A stretch of DNA of 64,000 nt from Congeria kusceri (GCA_027627225.1 CM051034.1:41149048-41213047); one strand, 5' to 3'; counted from the first letter of the stretch, positions 46,090 to 57,581 are shown. The notes: generated by a model not told the origin, from the sequence alone. A program made the numbers and translations.

Positions 46090-47298
46090 TCAATTAGGGA
46101 CCTGTGTCCCAACCGTCGACGCGATAACAATAGCCATAGTAAAGACCAACATGAACAGCATGAAGAAGTAAAATCCCACAAAGTCAATCGCCTCCGTGAT
46201 GTTTTGCCACGTGATCTCCTCCTCTTCCGCCGACTGGCGCCTGTCGGGGCTCTTACCCACGCAGCAGGCGCACCGGACCCTCCGAACGAGGCGCGTGAAG
46301 CGGATGAGGAAGTGCGAGGGCGCGTGGCCTTCTGAGCGGTGGTGTATGCGCAGCTGGAAGATGGTCACCGCGACCAGCAGTGTGCTCACCATCGTCATGA
46401 TGAAGATGTACATGCTGAACAAGGAGGTCTTGTCGGAATTCTCAGGTATCTCGTCGCCGATGATTGTCAGAAAAACGGCGAACGACAAAAATGCCGTCAC
46501 CGCGTATCCAGTCTTCTCGCCGGAGTCCACCGGAAGTACAAAAAGGAACGCGTTGAGAGCTCCTAGCAAGATAACCGGAACAAGGATGTTGACCAGGTAA
46601 TGTAACGGCTTCCGTTCCATCTCTATTGAGAACAGAATACCAGAGTTATTACCAGAAATAAATTCCGTTACTGCAGTTCTAAGAACGTCCCACTCGGAAT
46701 TCGTTTCGAACTGCGTCGTGTCAAACCCAACGGTACCGCGTGAGACGGTCACCTTATCCAGCGTGTTGCTCCAGATCAGAAACTTCAGCTCGCACGACGT
46801 CTTGTCGAACGGGAAGAACCGGACGTTCACCTCACACCCGCTATCAAACACCTGATACGGTTTCCAGAGCACCGAACCGTTCCGGTCCACGCGCACATAC
46901 AGGAAGGAGTCCCCGAGGCCCGTCATGGTATCAAAGCCGTTCTGCAGCGCCAAGTCCGGCACCCAAACGTTACCCTGCGGTACGTAGACGTGATCGATAT
47001 CCGTGTTGGTCCAAGAATCGGCAATCACTTCGTCCTTCCACTTGACGTCGATGTAGGCGGTGGTCGTCAGTTTCTGCTCGCGGTTATCAAAGGAGTTGAT
47101 CCCTATCAGGAACAGGTCCATAGTTACCACGACTGCGTTGCTCTGGTTCATGATCGGCCGGATGTAGGTGGTGTAGTTGACCGGCAGGATCGCTGTCAGG
47201 TGGCCCCGCATGTCCTCTGCCGTGACTGCACACGTTATTATAGAACACTGCAGACACAGGACCACGGTTATACACAAAAATGCATTAAAAACATTCAT
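46090..47298 (-). CDS. Cys-loop ligand-gated cation channel subunit, intronless (402 aa)
   Basis: Predicted plasma-membrane pentameric channel subunit of the nicotinic acetylcholine receptor superfamily. Seen: signal peptide (1-25), extracellular domain with WVPDLALQNG (loop A region), Cys-loop C155-C169 with the canonical 13-residue spacing and FPFD, M1 (232-255), GEK before M2 (260-262), M2 (264-281), M3 (293-313), a short Arg/Cys-rich loop, and M4 (371-394). GEK with no PAR insertion argues for cation selectivity. There is no vicinal Cys pair in loop C, so it is a non-alpha-type or divergent subunit whose ligand may not be acetylcholine. The length is short for the family because the M3-M4 loop is small. 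It has no intron, whereas its head-to-head neighbour has one. The start ATG at 47,296-47,298 gives the signal peptide. Confidence 0.92.
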   Translation of the reverse strand: MNVFNAFLCITVVLCLQCSIITCAVTAEDMRGHLTAILPVNYTTYIRPIMNQSNAVVVTMDLFLIGINSFDNREQKLTTTAYIDVKWKDEVIADSWTNTDIDHVYVPQGNVWVPDLALQNGFDTMTGLGDSFLYVRVDRNGSVLWKPYQVFDSGCEVNVRFFPFDKTSCELKFLIWSNTLDKVTVSRGTVGFDTTQFETNSEWDVLRTAVTEFISGNNSGILFSIEMERKPLHYLVNILVPVILLGALNAFLFVLPVDSGEKTGYAVTAFLSFAVFLTIIGDEIPENSDKTSLFSMYIFIMTMVSTLLVAVTIFQLRIHHRSEGHAPSHFLIRFTRLVRRVRCACCVGKSPDRRQSAEEEEITWQNITEAIDFVGFYFFMLFMLVFTMAIVIASTVGTQVPN

Positions 47299-47776
47299 TT
47301 TGCTCCACAGTTAATAACAAGAACTATACCAATGTAACATTTAGTACACTCTGACAATCGACTAAGATTTAAATGCTACGTAATTGATTTGCCCTTTCTT
47401 ACACGTTTCAAATCAAACTCCAGTGTGCACAACGGTGTCAATTACTAGGCATTATTGTGTCTATTGTTTAATGCCATAATACTCACGCTCAAGACAAAAC
47501 TCGAGACTGTAGGTGTTAAAATCGTTCAACAGTAGACCACAATATGAAATTCGATTGTTGTATGGTTTACTTTCTAATGTCGTATCTATTATGTCGGTTA
47601 AATGGCGCGTTTACTGCAAATGTCTAACAAACTGACACACCAAGTTCTCGCAATTGTAACAATTTATAACGTTTTGTAATTATTCCAAATATTCGTGCGG
47701 TTTAATATTTGTGAAAATTTTCGTTATCCGTTATTATAAACGTACTAAATGTAAATTGGTTCACGGACTACGTTAA
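47299..47776. promoter_or_regulatory. Shared bidirectional promoter region of two receptor genes
   Basis: 478 bp separate the two start codons. A TTATAAACG box lies about 45 bp before the plus-strand ATG. ATAAAT-type words on the minus strand lie near 47,660. Both genes' 5' UTRs must fit here unless they have upstream exons. Co-regulation is inferred from geometry. Confidence 0.5.
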
Positions 47777-48776
47777 ATGAACGAAGAAATGCAGGTCCGG
47801 TTGTCCATCCATATTGCCCTGGTGCTTCTTACCCTGTTGTATCTCACCATGCGGGCACAGGCGGGAGTCAGTGCAAACGATATGAAAGAGCATCTGACTA
47901 ATACGTTCAGGAACTGTGACAACCGCGTGCGCCCCCTGCTGGCCGATCAATTCGCCGCTGTTGACGTCGAAGTTGACTTTCATCTTCTTGGCATCGACTT
48001 CGTCAGCGCAGAGTCAAAGCTCGAGACTACAGCGTTCCTTGAAATCTCGTGGACGGACGAGATTCTTGCCGACCAGTGGAACGTGACCGATGTACCGGAA
48101 ATCATGATTCCTCAGTCCGATATCTGGTTACCGGACATGGCACTACAAAATGGATTCAAGACTTTGACGGGACTTGGTAATTCGTTTTACAACGTGAGAG
48201 TGAAACAGAACGGCACAGTCACCTGGAGGCCGTACCACGTGTTTGAGAGCGCGTGCAGCATTGACGTCACATATTTCCCTTTCGACCAGACAACTTGCGA
48301 CCTTAAATTTATCGTTTGGAGCAATCCGAAATCGTTACTGAGAGCCCATATTAAAACGGGAATGATAATGGACGGGTTTACCGAAAACAGCGAATGGGAA
48401 ATCATTGGCACTGCCTCGGTCGACGTAGAAACGGATACGTCGACAGGGGTAACGTTCTCAGTCCACATGAAACGGAAGCCACTGTTCTACCTGATGAACA
48501 TCCTGATTCCCGTCATCATGCTGGCGGCTCTCAACCCCTTCGTGTTCGCGCTACCGGCCTCCTCGGGCGAGAAGACGGGCTTCGCTGTGACGGCGTTTCT
48601 AGCGTTCGCGGTCTTCCTGACGGTGATCAGCTCCGAGCTGCCGTCGACGTCAGACACGATCTCGACGTTCTCGGCGTACCTGTTCCTGATCACGTTCCTG
48701 AGCGCCCTAATTTCCATGATCACTATCACAGAACTGCGCCTCTTTGCGCGACAGGCAGACGTCCCAGTCCCGCCAG
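47777..48776 (+). CDS. Plus-strand receptor exon 1 (signal peptide to M3)
   Basis: 333 codons plus one base. Reading past the donor gives an unrelated tail and a stop at 48,875-48,877, so the splice to 49,435 is needed to supply M4. Confidence 0.9.
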
Positions 48777-49046
48777 GTACACAGGCGTTTCGTTTCACTT
48801 TTTTTATATATTTTTTACCCATTTTATGTGAACATGTACTAATTAAAAACCTTTGCGCAAATGAATGGTTCAACTGAAAACTACCGTGCCGTATGAATTA
48901 TATATTACATTCCAAATCTGACACTATCATAACAGCGTTAATTTTTAAATGCCCATACTTAATCGTTCTTTGTTTAATAATACTGCTTTATCCATGTTAG
49001 GCATATACATATTAACCAGCGGATACACTGCGATAGCCGAGTTAAG

Positions 49047-49091
<45 letters not shown>

Positions 49092-49216
49092 CGATTATTA
49101 TTATTATTATTATTATTATTGGTAGTAGTAGTAGTAGTTGTAGTAGTAGTAGTAGTAGTAGTAGTAGAAGTAGTAGTAGTAGTAGCTGATGTTGTTGTTG
49201 TAGCACCAGCAGCAGC

Positions 49217-49263
<47 letters not shown>

Positions 49264-49315
49264 CTGATGTTGTTGTTGTAGCACCAGCAGCAGCAGTAGT
49301 AGTAGTAGTAGTAGC

Positions 49316-49348
<33 letters not shown>

Positions 49349-49670
49349 CGTCGTCGTAGTAGTAGTAGAAGAAGTTGTTGTTGTTGTTGTAGCAGCAGCG
49401 ACATTCAATATCAATATGTATAAATTATTTCCAGGGATCACCAAGTTCACGAAGACTATCCGGGGTATGAAGCTACGCACGTGCTGCAGCAAATATGGCG
49501 GCTACATCCGGGGTCTAATCGTTGAAGAGATAAAACGCCGCCAGGATTGTGACGTCACGTGGTCTGATGTGGTTGACGCAATTGACTTCGTTCTGTTTTG
49601 GGTCTTCGTTTTTCTCATCACAGCCATTACCACGTGTTGCTACGTTATCGCCGTGAAAGCGGCGTTATGA
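47777..49670 (+). CDS. Cys-loop ligand-gated cation channel subunit, two exons (411 aa)
   Basis: Paralogue of the minus-strand neighbour. Exons 47777-48776 and 49435-49670 join at phase 1 (donor gtacac, acceptor tttccag) to give 411 residues. Seen: signal peptide (about 12-31), WLPDMALQNGF, Cys-loop C160-C174, M1 (about 236-259), GEK (264-266), M2 ending SSELPSTSD, M3 (about 297-317) and M4 in exon 2. As in the neighbour, loop C has no adjacent cysteines and the pore lacks the anion-channel PAR signature, so a cation channel with uncertain ligand is expected. The intron sits in the M3-M4 loop and is loaded with trinucleotide repeat. Met5 is an alternative start. Confidence 0.92.
48777..49434 (+). 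other. Intron with long trinucleotide microsatellite (49,045-49,400)
   Basis: 658-bp intron. (GAT)n is followed by (TTA)n, then (GTA)n interrupted twice by a unit containing CTGATGTTGTTGTTGTAGCA and CCAGCAGCAGCA. The duplicated block gives period structure inside the microsatellite. On the plus strand this frame stays open from 49,119 into exon 2, encoding poly-valine. Confidence 0.9.
49435..49670 (+). CDS. Plus-strand receptor exon 2 (M3-M4 loop end, M4)
   Basis: Encodes ITKFTKTIRGMKLRTCC, the amphipathic stretch before M4, DVVDAIDFVLFWVFVFLIT (M4) and a TGA stop at 49668-49670. Aligns with RFTRLVRRVRCACC...EAIDFVGFYFFM of the intronless neighbour, which locates the missing intron. Confidence 0.92.
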
Positions 49671-49679
49671 GCTAAGGGG

Positions 49680-51220
49680 AGCAACTACTGCATAAAGATA
49701 AACAAATACTTTTCCACAGTTGTTTCCCTTTTATATTAAAGCCATAACGGTCTCTATTAAGTACACAAAAGCAAACAAAAGTTCAGCAAACAGAAGATCA
49801 CAATAACACACATTTGTTCTGTTGATTTTATATACACTTTAGACAGTTAGTTAATTAACTATAAAATACAGTAATGATTTTGTGTATTATTATTATTTTA
49901 TGAATTTCGTGTATACTCGTATATTAATAACTTTCTAACTTCCGTCATCGTCTAATTGTTCAATGTACTAAACATATTGCGTAACATTTTGTAATTTAAT
50001 TTGACAAAATAGCAAAGTTTATATGTCTGTATGCAAATAAATGCTGTTGATGTTGTTGTTTATATACCGAAATATTATGTTACATATAAAATAAAATGTG
50101 TTATAGATCTACGTGCGTGGCTTGTGTGAAAATACATAATTTTTATCATGTCAGTATTAATATTAGCATATAACGTTTGAAAAGGCGTATTAACTTTCCA
50201 ATTATATTTAGAATAAAATAGTTTACATACTTGCTGCGTTGTTATTTTTTTATTTTCATTTAATCACTACGAAACCGTCGTAAAGATCAGGTTTACCAAT
50301 CTTTTGTCGTTAGTGCATTTACCGCACACAGGCGGTACGAATATTTGGAATAATTACCTTCAAACCGATACGTGTATAAATTACATACTTGCAAAACAAT
50401 GACAGTTAAGTTGCGCGATATCATCGTTCGGCTGTTCAAAAGGATCAATAAAGGTGCATGGTGCAGGCCATAGGCGGCTTTAGAGGGGGTGGGGATGAAT
50501 CGGCGGACGCCGCCTCTAAAATTGTCCAAGATTCGATTTTGTAAACCTTAACAAGCACTTAAACATGTGCATTTCATAACACATGACGCGCTCCTCAATC
50601 AATTTATTGCAGTTATCAAGCCCGTTTTGTGGTATTTTCATTAAAGTGTTCCATTTTGTCTGTTATGTATTGTTTCAATATACGTATCCCAACATGTAAG
50701 AAACTAACTGTAGTTTGTTGGCGGTAACTCAATATTTCCGCCCCCTCTAACTCGAAATCCTGTATCCGCGCCTGCAGGCCGTGAAAAGCCGAACCAGTCT
50801 GTTGGCATTTTCTTATAATTTGTTAAATCCAGGCGTTTTTGTGCTTCTCCTTAAGTTTGTTAAACAGTGTATTCATTTGTCATAGACATGTTGCAAACAT
50901 ATAATGGAGTTTCAAAAGATATTAAACATTTCAGAGCTGATGTGCTGCAGTGGGGGGGGGGGGGGGATCGGGGGCAAAAAAAGAGTAGCAGCAGCAGCAG
51001 CAGCAGCTGCTGCTGCTGCTGCTAATAGGACAGATCGATCACTCAACCTATTCGTGCGCATACGACACATGTCATGTTTACACATCTTGTTTTTGAAAAT
51101 TTTCTGACATTATCGTTTGTGTTGCGGGGGTTAACCGGACAAATACATGTAATGTTTAGTTGTAAACGCGTCATATTGCGTCAGATTGCTACACTTGATC
51201 AAGTTTGTTTACATGTTTAA
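49680..51220. other. Intergenic; dispersed repeat and CAG/CTG palindrome
   Basis: AATAAA at about 50,090 could end the plus-strand receptor mRNA. 50,310-50,465 is a copy of the 41.94-kb dispersed repeat. 50,952-50,966 is poly-G, and 50,988-51,022 is (AGC)n(TGC)n, a perfect short palindrome. No gene is recognised. Confidence 0.5.
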
Positions 51221-51224
51221 TGAG

Positions 51225-51425
51225 GCGACAGCATTAACCAATGGGTATTACGTGACACCGGATATTGGTCCATTATTGAGCCAAAATAGAGCAGATTCAC
51301 TACACGGGCAGTAACTTTTATGCCGATTTCAATTAATGTGTTGATAATATGCTACAAACAGGTGCTTATGTAGACTGCCAATAAAATTTTGAAGACATTC
51401 GTGTACTTCATGTGAAACATGTTGT
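51225..51425 (+). repeat. Left arm of 2.8-kb inverted-repeat structure
   Basis: Contains GGTATTACGTGACA, CCATTATTGAGCCAAAATAG, TTATGCCGATTTCAA and TAGACTGCCAA. All recur in reverse complement at 53,840-54,035. Confidence 0.65.
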
Positions 51426-53839
51426 AGATGAACAGTGCATACATTCCTTTTAAAAAGAAATGCTCGCGGAAAAATTGCCGGTCCTCGCTCATTTCAGTCA
51501 TTTATTGAAGATTTATTAAAAGGATCACATGTCCCAAGTTCCAGTCATTTTGAATTATAAATGGCTGTGGTATGGACTCCAATAGTTTTGTGCCAGGTGT
51601 GCGGGGGTATGATTTATTCAGTGGCTCGTGTACGGGGGTATTGCAGGCTACTGTACTGAGTATTGTTTGCTAATATACTGAGAGCGAGTCAGCCGGTGTA
51701 TGGGGTGTGTCTTGTTCGGTTGTTATCACCTAACTTTGATAGAGTTAACGTTTGTTGTACGAGTACGTAATTTGTCGTGCAAATTACTAAATATTGTAGT
51801 CTATATGGCCAACTGTGTCATTGTTGCATATCTTAAGTTAATTTGTGTGTTGTTTTAAATGTTTGCATAAAATGATAAATGCTAAGACGTAAACTATTTT
51901 CATGTATAATCAGCCAAACTCCTCACAGTGATCTTCCTCCGTAGGGGGATAAATCACTGCCGGATAAATTATCACGTGACCATATAAGCTTTTAAAATTG
52001 TAACTACTTTATATTACCATAAAGCGAAAATTACCGTTTTTATGAATTTCAACGGTTAGTAATTTCAGACAATTGATGGTAAAAGGAAAAGAGATGGAGA
52101 TGTTTTAGGTTTAAACACAACAAATACTGGAAAATACGATATTTTCTTCAAACTGCATTATACTTTTACTTTCTCTTGTTTAAAAGCACAAGTAATATAA
52201 TTTTAAAGTTTTTAGCAAAATGACAAAATTCTACTGTTTCAAACACTTATATTTTAATTGAATACATGTAAAAAATAAGTATAAAATTAAAATATATTGA
52301 GTATTGAAAATCTATTATATACTAAAGTATCTTAAGTATACTAAAATTTCTAAGGTCGCCAACTAATTGTAATTTACTAAACTCAAATACAAAATCGAAT
52401 ATAGAGTTAAAACAACTCTTGGTCAATCTGTTAATCTGTGCATAAATCCCATACTTTTTATTATTGTAATATTTTTCATAGTTTAAATATCCTTATAATT
52501 ATAATATGTTTGTTGTTGTTGTTTTTTTTGTTTTTGTTTTAAACATATTTTATTTTCATATTGAAGTACAAGTACAAATGACATTTATACATACATAAAT
52601 TATTTATCGATACATTCATATGAAAAAAGGGTAGGACCTAAAGTTCTAACAACATTATATGTGGTCTTTCCCTGTGTGATTTAATTACGTGTTTCGGGCG
52701 ATGTATGTAATTTTGAACGAGTCACAAGTACGCTCAAATATGAAAATAAACATATATGAATAGGAAATAAAAAGAAAAGCAATCTAATAAAATGTACGAG
52801 AAATTAATAATCATGAAAGGCAAACTAAATTGGGGGAAAAAAAAAACAAAACAAACAAACAAACAAACAAAACAAAACGAGTCCTGTCCAGCATATAACA
52901 AGTCAAGCTTTAACTACTGCAAGATTATGAAAAACGCTTTTTTTTGTTTACTTATTTTATGACAAATCACCCTTTTTCTTAAACCAGTATTTTATATTCG
53001 TTGACAAGTGTTCTCTAAGAACACTTTGTGAAACTAATTAAGATAAAATCTAAGAAAATAAATATATTTGCTAAAGTTAAGAACACTCTTAGACATTTTT
53101 TTAATACATATTAGAATTTTCTAAGATTTGTTAATTAAATAATTAAAGAAAAAAGTAAGAACTTCTCACATTTTCAGAAAATTATAATTAAATCTTAGAA
53201 AATGTATGAAAGCTAGTGAAAGATTTGTCTTAGAAAGATTCAAAATACCACCCCCGAATGTCATTTCTTCATTTGAATGATTTCAATTAGATGGCTGATA
53301 ACGTCTTTGAACTTTTCTGAAGATTTTGCACAGTAGAAGCAGGCAGGCATACATGTTGGTTTATCAGAAAACGAAAAGTACACATTGTATTTCTAACGCA
53401 CGATATAAACCCATATTAATTGAATTTACTATAACTGTTGTATAGTGTATTGTATGTACCGATCTAGGTTTGGATAATTAATATTGTATTTAATGAAAGT
53501 TAAATCTGTATGCTAGAAATCATCCAAGATGGTCATGTTTCTTTGCGGAATACCCAGTACACTAAATATTGATAAAATGAGATACTCCATACACAAACAT
53601 GCAATACTCCGTACTCGAGTTGGCATTTTTTAAGACTTAGAACGTACCTAAAACAAAAGTAGTTGAAAATTGCAGGAAATCTTCTTTATAATATTCTTAA
53701 CCAATCGCTGGAATCACATGTTTCGAAACAGGTTTAAAATCCTCAATAATTGAAAGAAACAAACGAGCAACTTTATATTTTTTCAGCGAGCAATTCATGT
53801 TTAGTAACTGATTATTTACTGTTTATTTATTATATAGGT
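51426..53839. other. AT-rich interior of the inverted-repeat structure
   Basis: No transposase or host gene. 52,840-52,880 is a CAAAA/CAAAC microsatellite. The rest is AT-rich with no recognisable feature. Confidence 0.4.
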
Positions 53840-54035
53840 CAAAGTAATATATGAGGGTCTTTGCAATTTAGTTGGCAGTCTAGGTCAGCATATACATGTC
53901 TTAAATTATAAACAGAATACTTGAAATCAGCGTTTTACTTACCGTTGTTGGAGCTGTTTTCTTTGACATGTAGCTATTTTGGCTCGATAATGGGCCAATA
54001 TTATGTATTACGTCATACCCAGTGTTAACGACGGA
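53840..54035 (-). repeat. Right arm of 2.8-kb inverted-repeat structure
   Basis: Mirror of 51,225-51,425: TTGGCAGTCTA, TTGAAATCAGCG, TATTTTGGCTCGATAATGGG, ATTACGTCATACCC. The arms are diverged (roughly 70 percent by eye), so the structure is old. Confidence 0.65.
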
Positions 54036-54493
54036 TAGGAACTTAGCAGTAGCAGTGAGCAGTAGGAAAAGTCCGTATTCGCGTTTTGCGTGTGTTTGAG
54101 AACACTATAATGGACTTATCCATGCAACTTGGCACTTGTAAGGGATCACGTGGCCGCACCGTTTGGAACATTTCTCGACATTAACAATTCATAGGCGAGC
54201 TCAAGCGCACCTATGTTTACGTATTGCTGTTCTGTGTACGACAAATAGCGTTGCCGTCAACGTCGTGTTCATGTCAATTACGTCTCCAGTGAGCCCACCT
54301 CGTGCAGCCAGCCTCGGCCCCATGGACCCTATAAATAGTACTATATAATGAATGATTCACGTTGAATATATATGAATATTTTTTTTAATCTCAATTAATA
54401 AAAGAATAGAGTGCAAATACTCAACTTTATCATTAACTTATCTAATCATTTCAATTTGGAGTATTCATTTAACTAAAAGAAAAAAGAAGGCCA

Positions 54494-54590
54494 ACTGATA
54501 CTCGGATGGGATTTGAACCCACAAAATATGTTTCCACGGCGTGAAATCTAAAATTTCGGTGTTCTAACCAACTGAGCTATCTCGCCCCGA
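54494..54590 (-). pseudogene. tRNA-like pseudogene / SINE head
   Basis: On the minus strand: GGGGCGAGATAGCTCAGTTG (box A) followed about 55 bases later by GGGTTCAAATCCC (box B), then a pyrimidine-rich tail. The acceptor halves do not pair (GGGGCGA against ATCCGAG), the spacing is stretched, and the candidate anticodon loop TTTTAGA does not give a sense anticodon. Best read as a SINE or dead tRNA, not a functional gene. Confidence 0.55.
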
Positions 54591-54599
54591 TGTATGGAA

Positions 54600-56853
54600 A
54601 CGTGATTAAACTAAGGTGCGAATTCGGCAACAATAAAGCGTTTCGCACACTGTCGTTCCGTCATTGCTCATTTCGCTCCGACACGTTTCGTCCTTGATCA
54701 TTTTCTCCGGGACGTGTCGTCACATTTGTATATGAATATGACATTCTAAAATTTCGTTTTAAATGCCTGGTAACAACAATTTCTATGCAGAAAATAATTA
54801 TTTTTTCGGTGTTTGTTATTAACAACGTGACAATTGTCACAAAAAATGCATGATGCTGTGATTAAATTTAATATTTAAACATGGAATATAAAGACAAAAC
54901 AGGGATTCATGTTAAGATATCATGAAGAAAAAACATCACTTAAAGTCCTATCAACTCAAAACATATACAGATTGATTGATTTCAAGAAATCGATTCGAAC
55001 TCGCTATACCCGTTCCGTAATTGTGAATACAATGTGTACTTAATGTTTTGTTGGTCTAGCCTCAAACATACATAATTCGTTATTTTTTAAATTGATGTGT
55101 TTAATGAACAAATCTTAAGAAATATTGCATTATTGATCTAGATATATATCTAATGTAGAAAAGAGATAAATAAAAAAGTAAATATAACCACGGAAAAATT
55201 TAACGCTATCTATGTTGTTTTTCAATCTCTTGCACACCAACTACATACTATTCACCTCTGTAGTTGGCTCGGAAAGTAGTCCCAACTCATGTGGCTTGAG
55301 TTACATGATCAAAACATCCAAACGCAACGAACAAGACCATCCACGTTTTCCATTTTGTTAACACCTGATTCCATCTGGGTAAATAGTTCCATTAATAGGA
55401 ATCATAATAATTATTTTTTCCTCATTTCTGATACTTTAAAAACCATTTATTCTTTAATTGTATGCTTGTGGTCCTAAAAATCAATATTTGTTTCTTCCGT
55501 TTTGACAAGATTCTTGTCATTGAGACCATTGCCGAGGTGTAATGTGAGAGCAACGAACGACATCTCTGCTAGAAGATTGGTTATTTTCGTCTACGTGTTG
55601 ACCATTTTAATTTACACCATGTGATCTGACTATGATCACGTGGAGCTTTGCGCTGGCAGAGATTTTGATGAGCTCTGCTCGGAACCAGTCGAATCGCTGG
55701 GTGGAGGTTGCATTAACGCCCGAGAGTGGTTCCGTGCTCCCGGTACTTGGAGAAGTGGATAAATACAGTCAATACATGCAATATTTCTGCTGATAAACTA
55801 AATGTTAAATACCCTTCTATAACTATGTACAACGCCACCTTTGAAATGACATGGGAGCTAAATGCCTTTGATCGTATGGAACAATTTACCACTGGCATTA
55901 CAAATATATACTACTGGTTAATATATATATTTTTTAATTTATTATTTGTTTTGTATATGGAAAGGTGCAACCGACATAGTTTTGGTATAAATAATTTGTG
56001 TTTATTGCTTTTTGCCGATGCTTTGTTATTGTTAAATTAATGAGACAAATACATGTATTATTTTTATTATTATTATTATTACTATAACAACAGTCACTAA
56101 CTTGTATTGTCGTTATAAAAAAACGGACCTTAAATCATAACACTGAGCGTAGGGAAGTTGGCAGTGTATATTTTACTATGTAAGCGGAAAACTAGTATAC
56201 CGGTACGCTTACACGTATACATATTGCAGAATGGACATTCGCTGGTTAAGATTCTGTGTTATAACATATAAATACAACGAGTCACAATGACAACATGTCT
56301 GTTGTCGACTTAGACAGTGGTAGGGCCTATTGCAGTTCAATAATAAAGTTTAAGTACCGTATTCTGTATTCTAACATGATACTCGCTAAATGTTCTATAT
56401 CGTTGTTAAACTACCCGATAAACAACGCAAAAAGTTGTCTCGATTCTGAGCGGAGCATAGTAAAATGTAGTTCTCATTACAGTTGCAAAAATATTTGTCA
56501 AATCATGTTAGAATCGAAATAAGTTTCGCATTATCGTTGTTTATCAGCCAATAAACAGCTCTTTGTCGTTCTAATGCGTGGCTATTAATCCGCTCAGGCT
56601 AACGCCTTTGATGGTTTAATTACAACGCATCAGAACTCCAAATCGTTGTTGATAAACAATGATAAATCGAAAATTATTTCTTAAATAAACGTTAATTTAA
56701 AAAAAATAATTAAACATTTAAATTAACCGGCGTAATCTCTCAATATATAGCATATACAATCTAACTGTACGCGATGGATTGGGACTTTGTGGACACAAAG
56801 ACTCTTTGATGAACCTGCCTGTGACGCTGGTATTCGAATAATATCTTAATGAA
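54600..56853. other. Intergenic, no gene seen
   Basis: AT-rich. A 104-codon frame at 55,726-56,040 (+) has no recognisable domain or splice context. Confidence 0.4.
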
Positions 56854-57217
56854 TTTTATCAGTTTAATGGTCATGTTTCATTGAATAAAGTTACATCACA
56901 TTTCTCAATAAGAATGCATGAATTAATTTCGGCACCATCGGAAGTTACAAATATGCTTGCCGTATACAGCTGTTGTTATGTCGTTTCTTCAGGCGGTCCA
57001 CATTCTGAAAACGCGCTTTTACCGTCTTAGTACTTAATGTAAGACTAAGAAAGCAAAGCGAAGGTATTTGTACTTTATTTCAAAAACAATTCTCCATATG
57101 CTCAAGAAGTTCAGGGTGTTGGTTGCTAGTGAAAGCTTCGTTGCACGTGGGACACCTCAAAACGCTAAATTTGTCCTCTGACGTCATATTGCTGACGCTA
57201 GGTAACGTCACCGCCAC
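56854..57217 (-). pseudogene. Downstream tandem copy of the TNIP-like terminal coding segment
   Basis: 364-bp copy nearly identical to 57218-57581. It contains a second version of the last 45 codons with the CCHC zinc finger (57080-57217), its stop and 3' UTR. It lies after the functional stop. No acceptor AG precedes it, so it should be untranslated sequence unless used by alternative processing. Confidence 0.85.
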
Positions 57218-57581
57218 TTTTATCAGATTAATGGTCATGTTTCATTGAATAAAGTTACATCACATTTCTCAATAAGAATGCATGAATTAATTTCGGCACC
57301 ATCGGAAGTTACAAATATGCTTCCCGTATACAGCTGTTGTTATGTCGTTTCTTCAGGCGGTCCACATTCTGAAAACGCGCTTTTACCGTCTTAGTACTTA
57401 ATGTAAGACTAAGAAAGCAAAGCGAAGGTATTTGTACTTTATTTCAAAAACAATTCTCCATATGCTCAAGAAGTTCAGGGTGTTGGTTGCTAGTGAAAGC
57501 TTCGTTGCACGTGGGACACCTCAAAACGCTAAATTTGTCCTCTGACGTCATATTGCTGACGCTAGGTAACGTCACCGCCAC
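57218..57581 (-). repeat. Upstream tandem copy (in-gene) of the 364-bp duplication
   Basis: Exactly abuts the other copy with a constant offset of 364 bp at every word checked. Only a few single-base differences are visible (for example GCTTCCCG against GCTTGCCG). It spans the last 46 codons including the stop, plus about 226 bp of 3' flank. Confidence 0.9.
57438..57443 (-). terminator. Poly(A) signal abutting the stop codon
   Basis: AATAAA on the minus strand directly follows the TGA at 57444-57446. The duplicated copy has the same signal 364 bp downstream. Whether this very early signal is used is unknown. Confidence 0.4.

Noticed and set aside
46196..48873. Open frames antisense or frame-shifted within the two receptor genes
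   Set aside because: They are shadows of the GC-rich receptor coding sequences and show no independent domain.
48974..49492. Poly-Thr, poly-Leu and poly-Val frames on both strands
   Set aside because: Translations of the intronic trinucleotide microsatellite.
54494..54590. Functional tRNA gene on the minus strand
   Set aside because: Acceptor ends do not pair, boxes are over-spaced, and no sense anticodon is supported, so it is treated as a tRNA-derived pseudogene or SINE.
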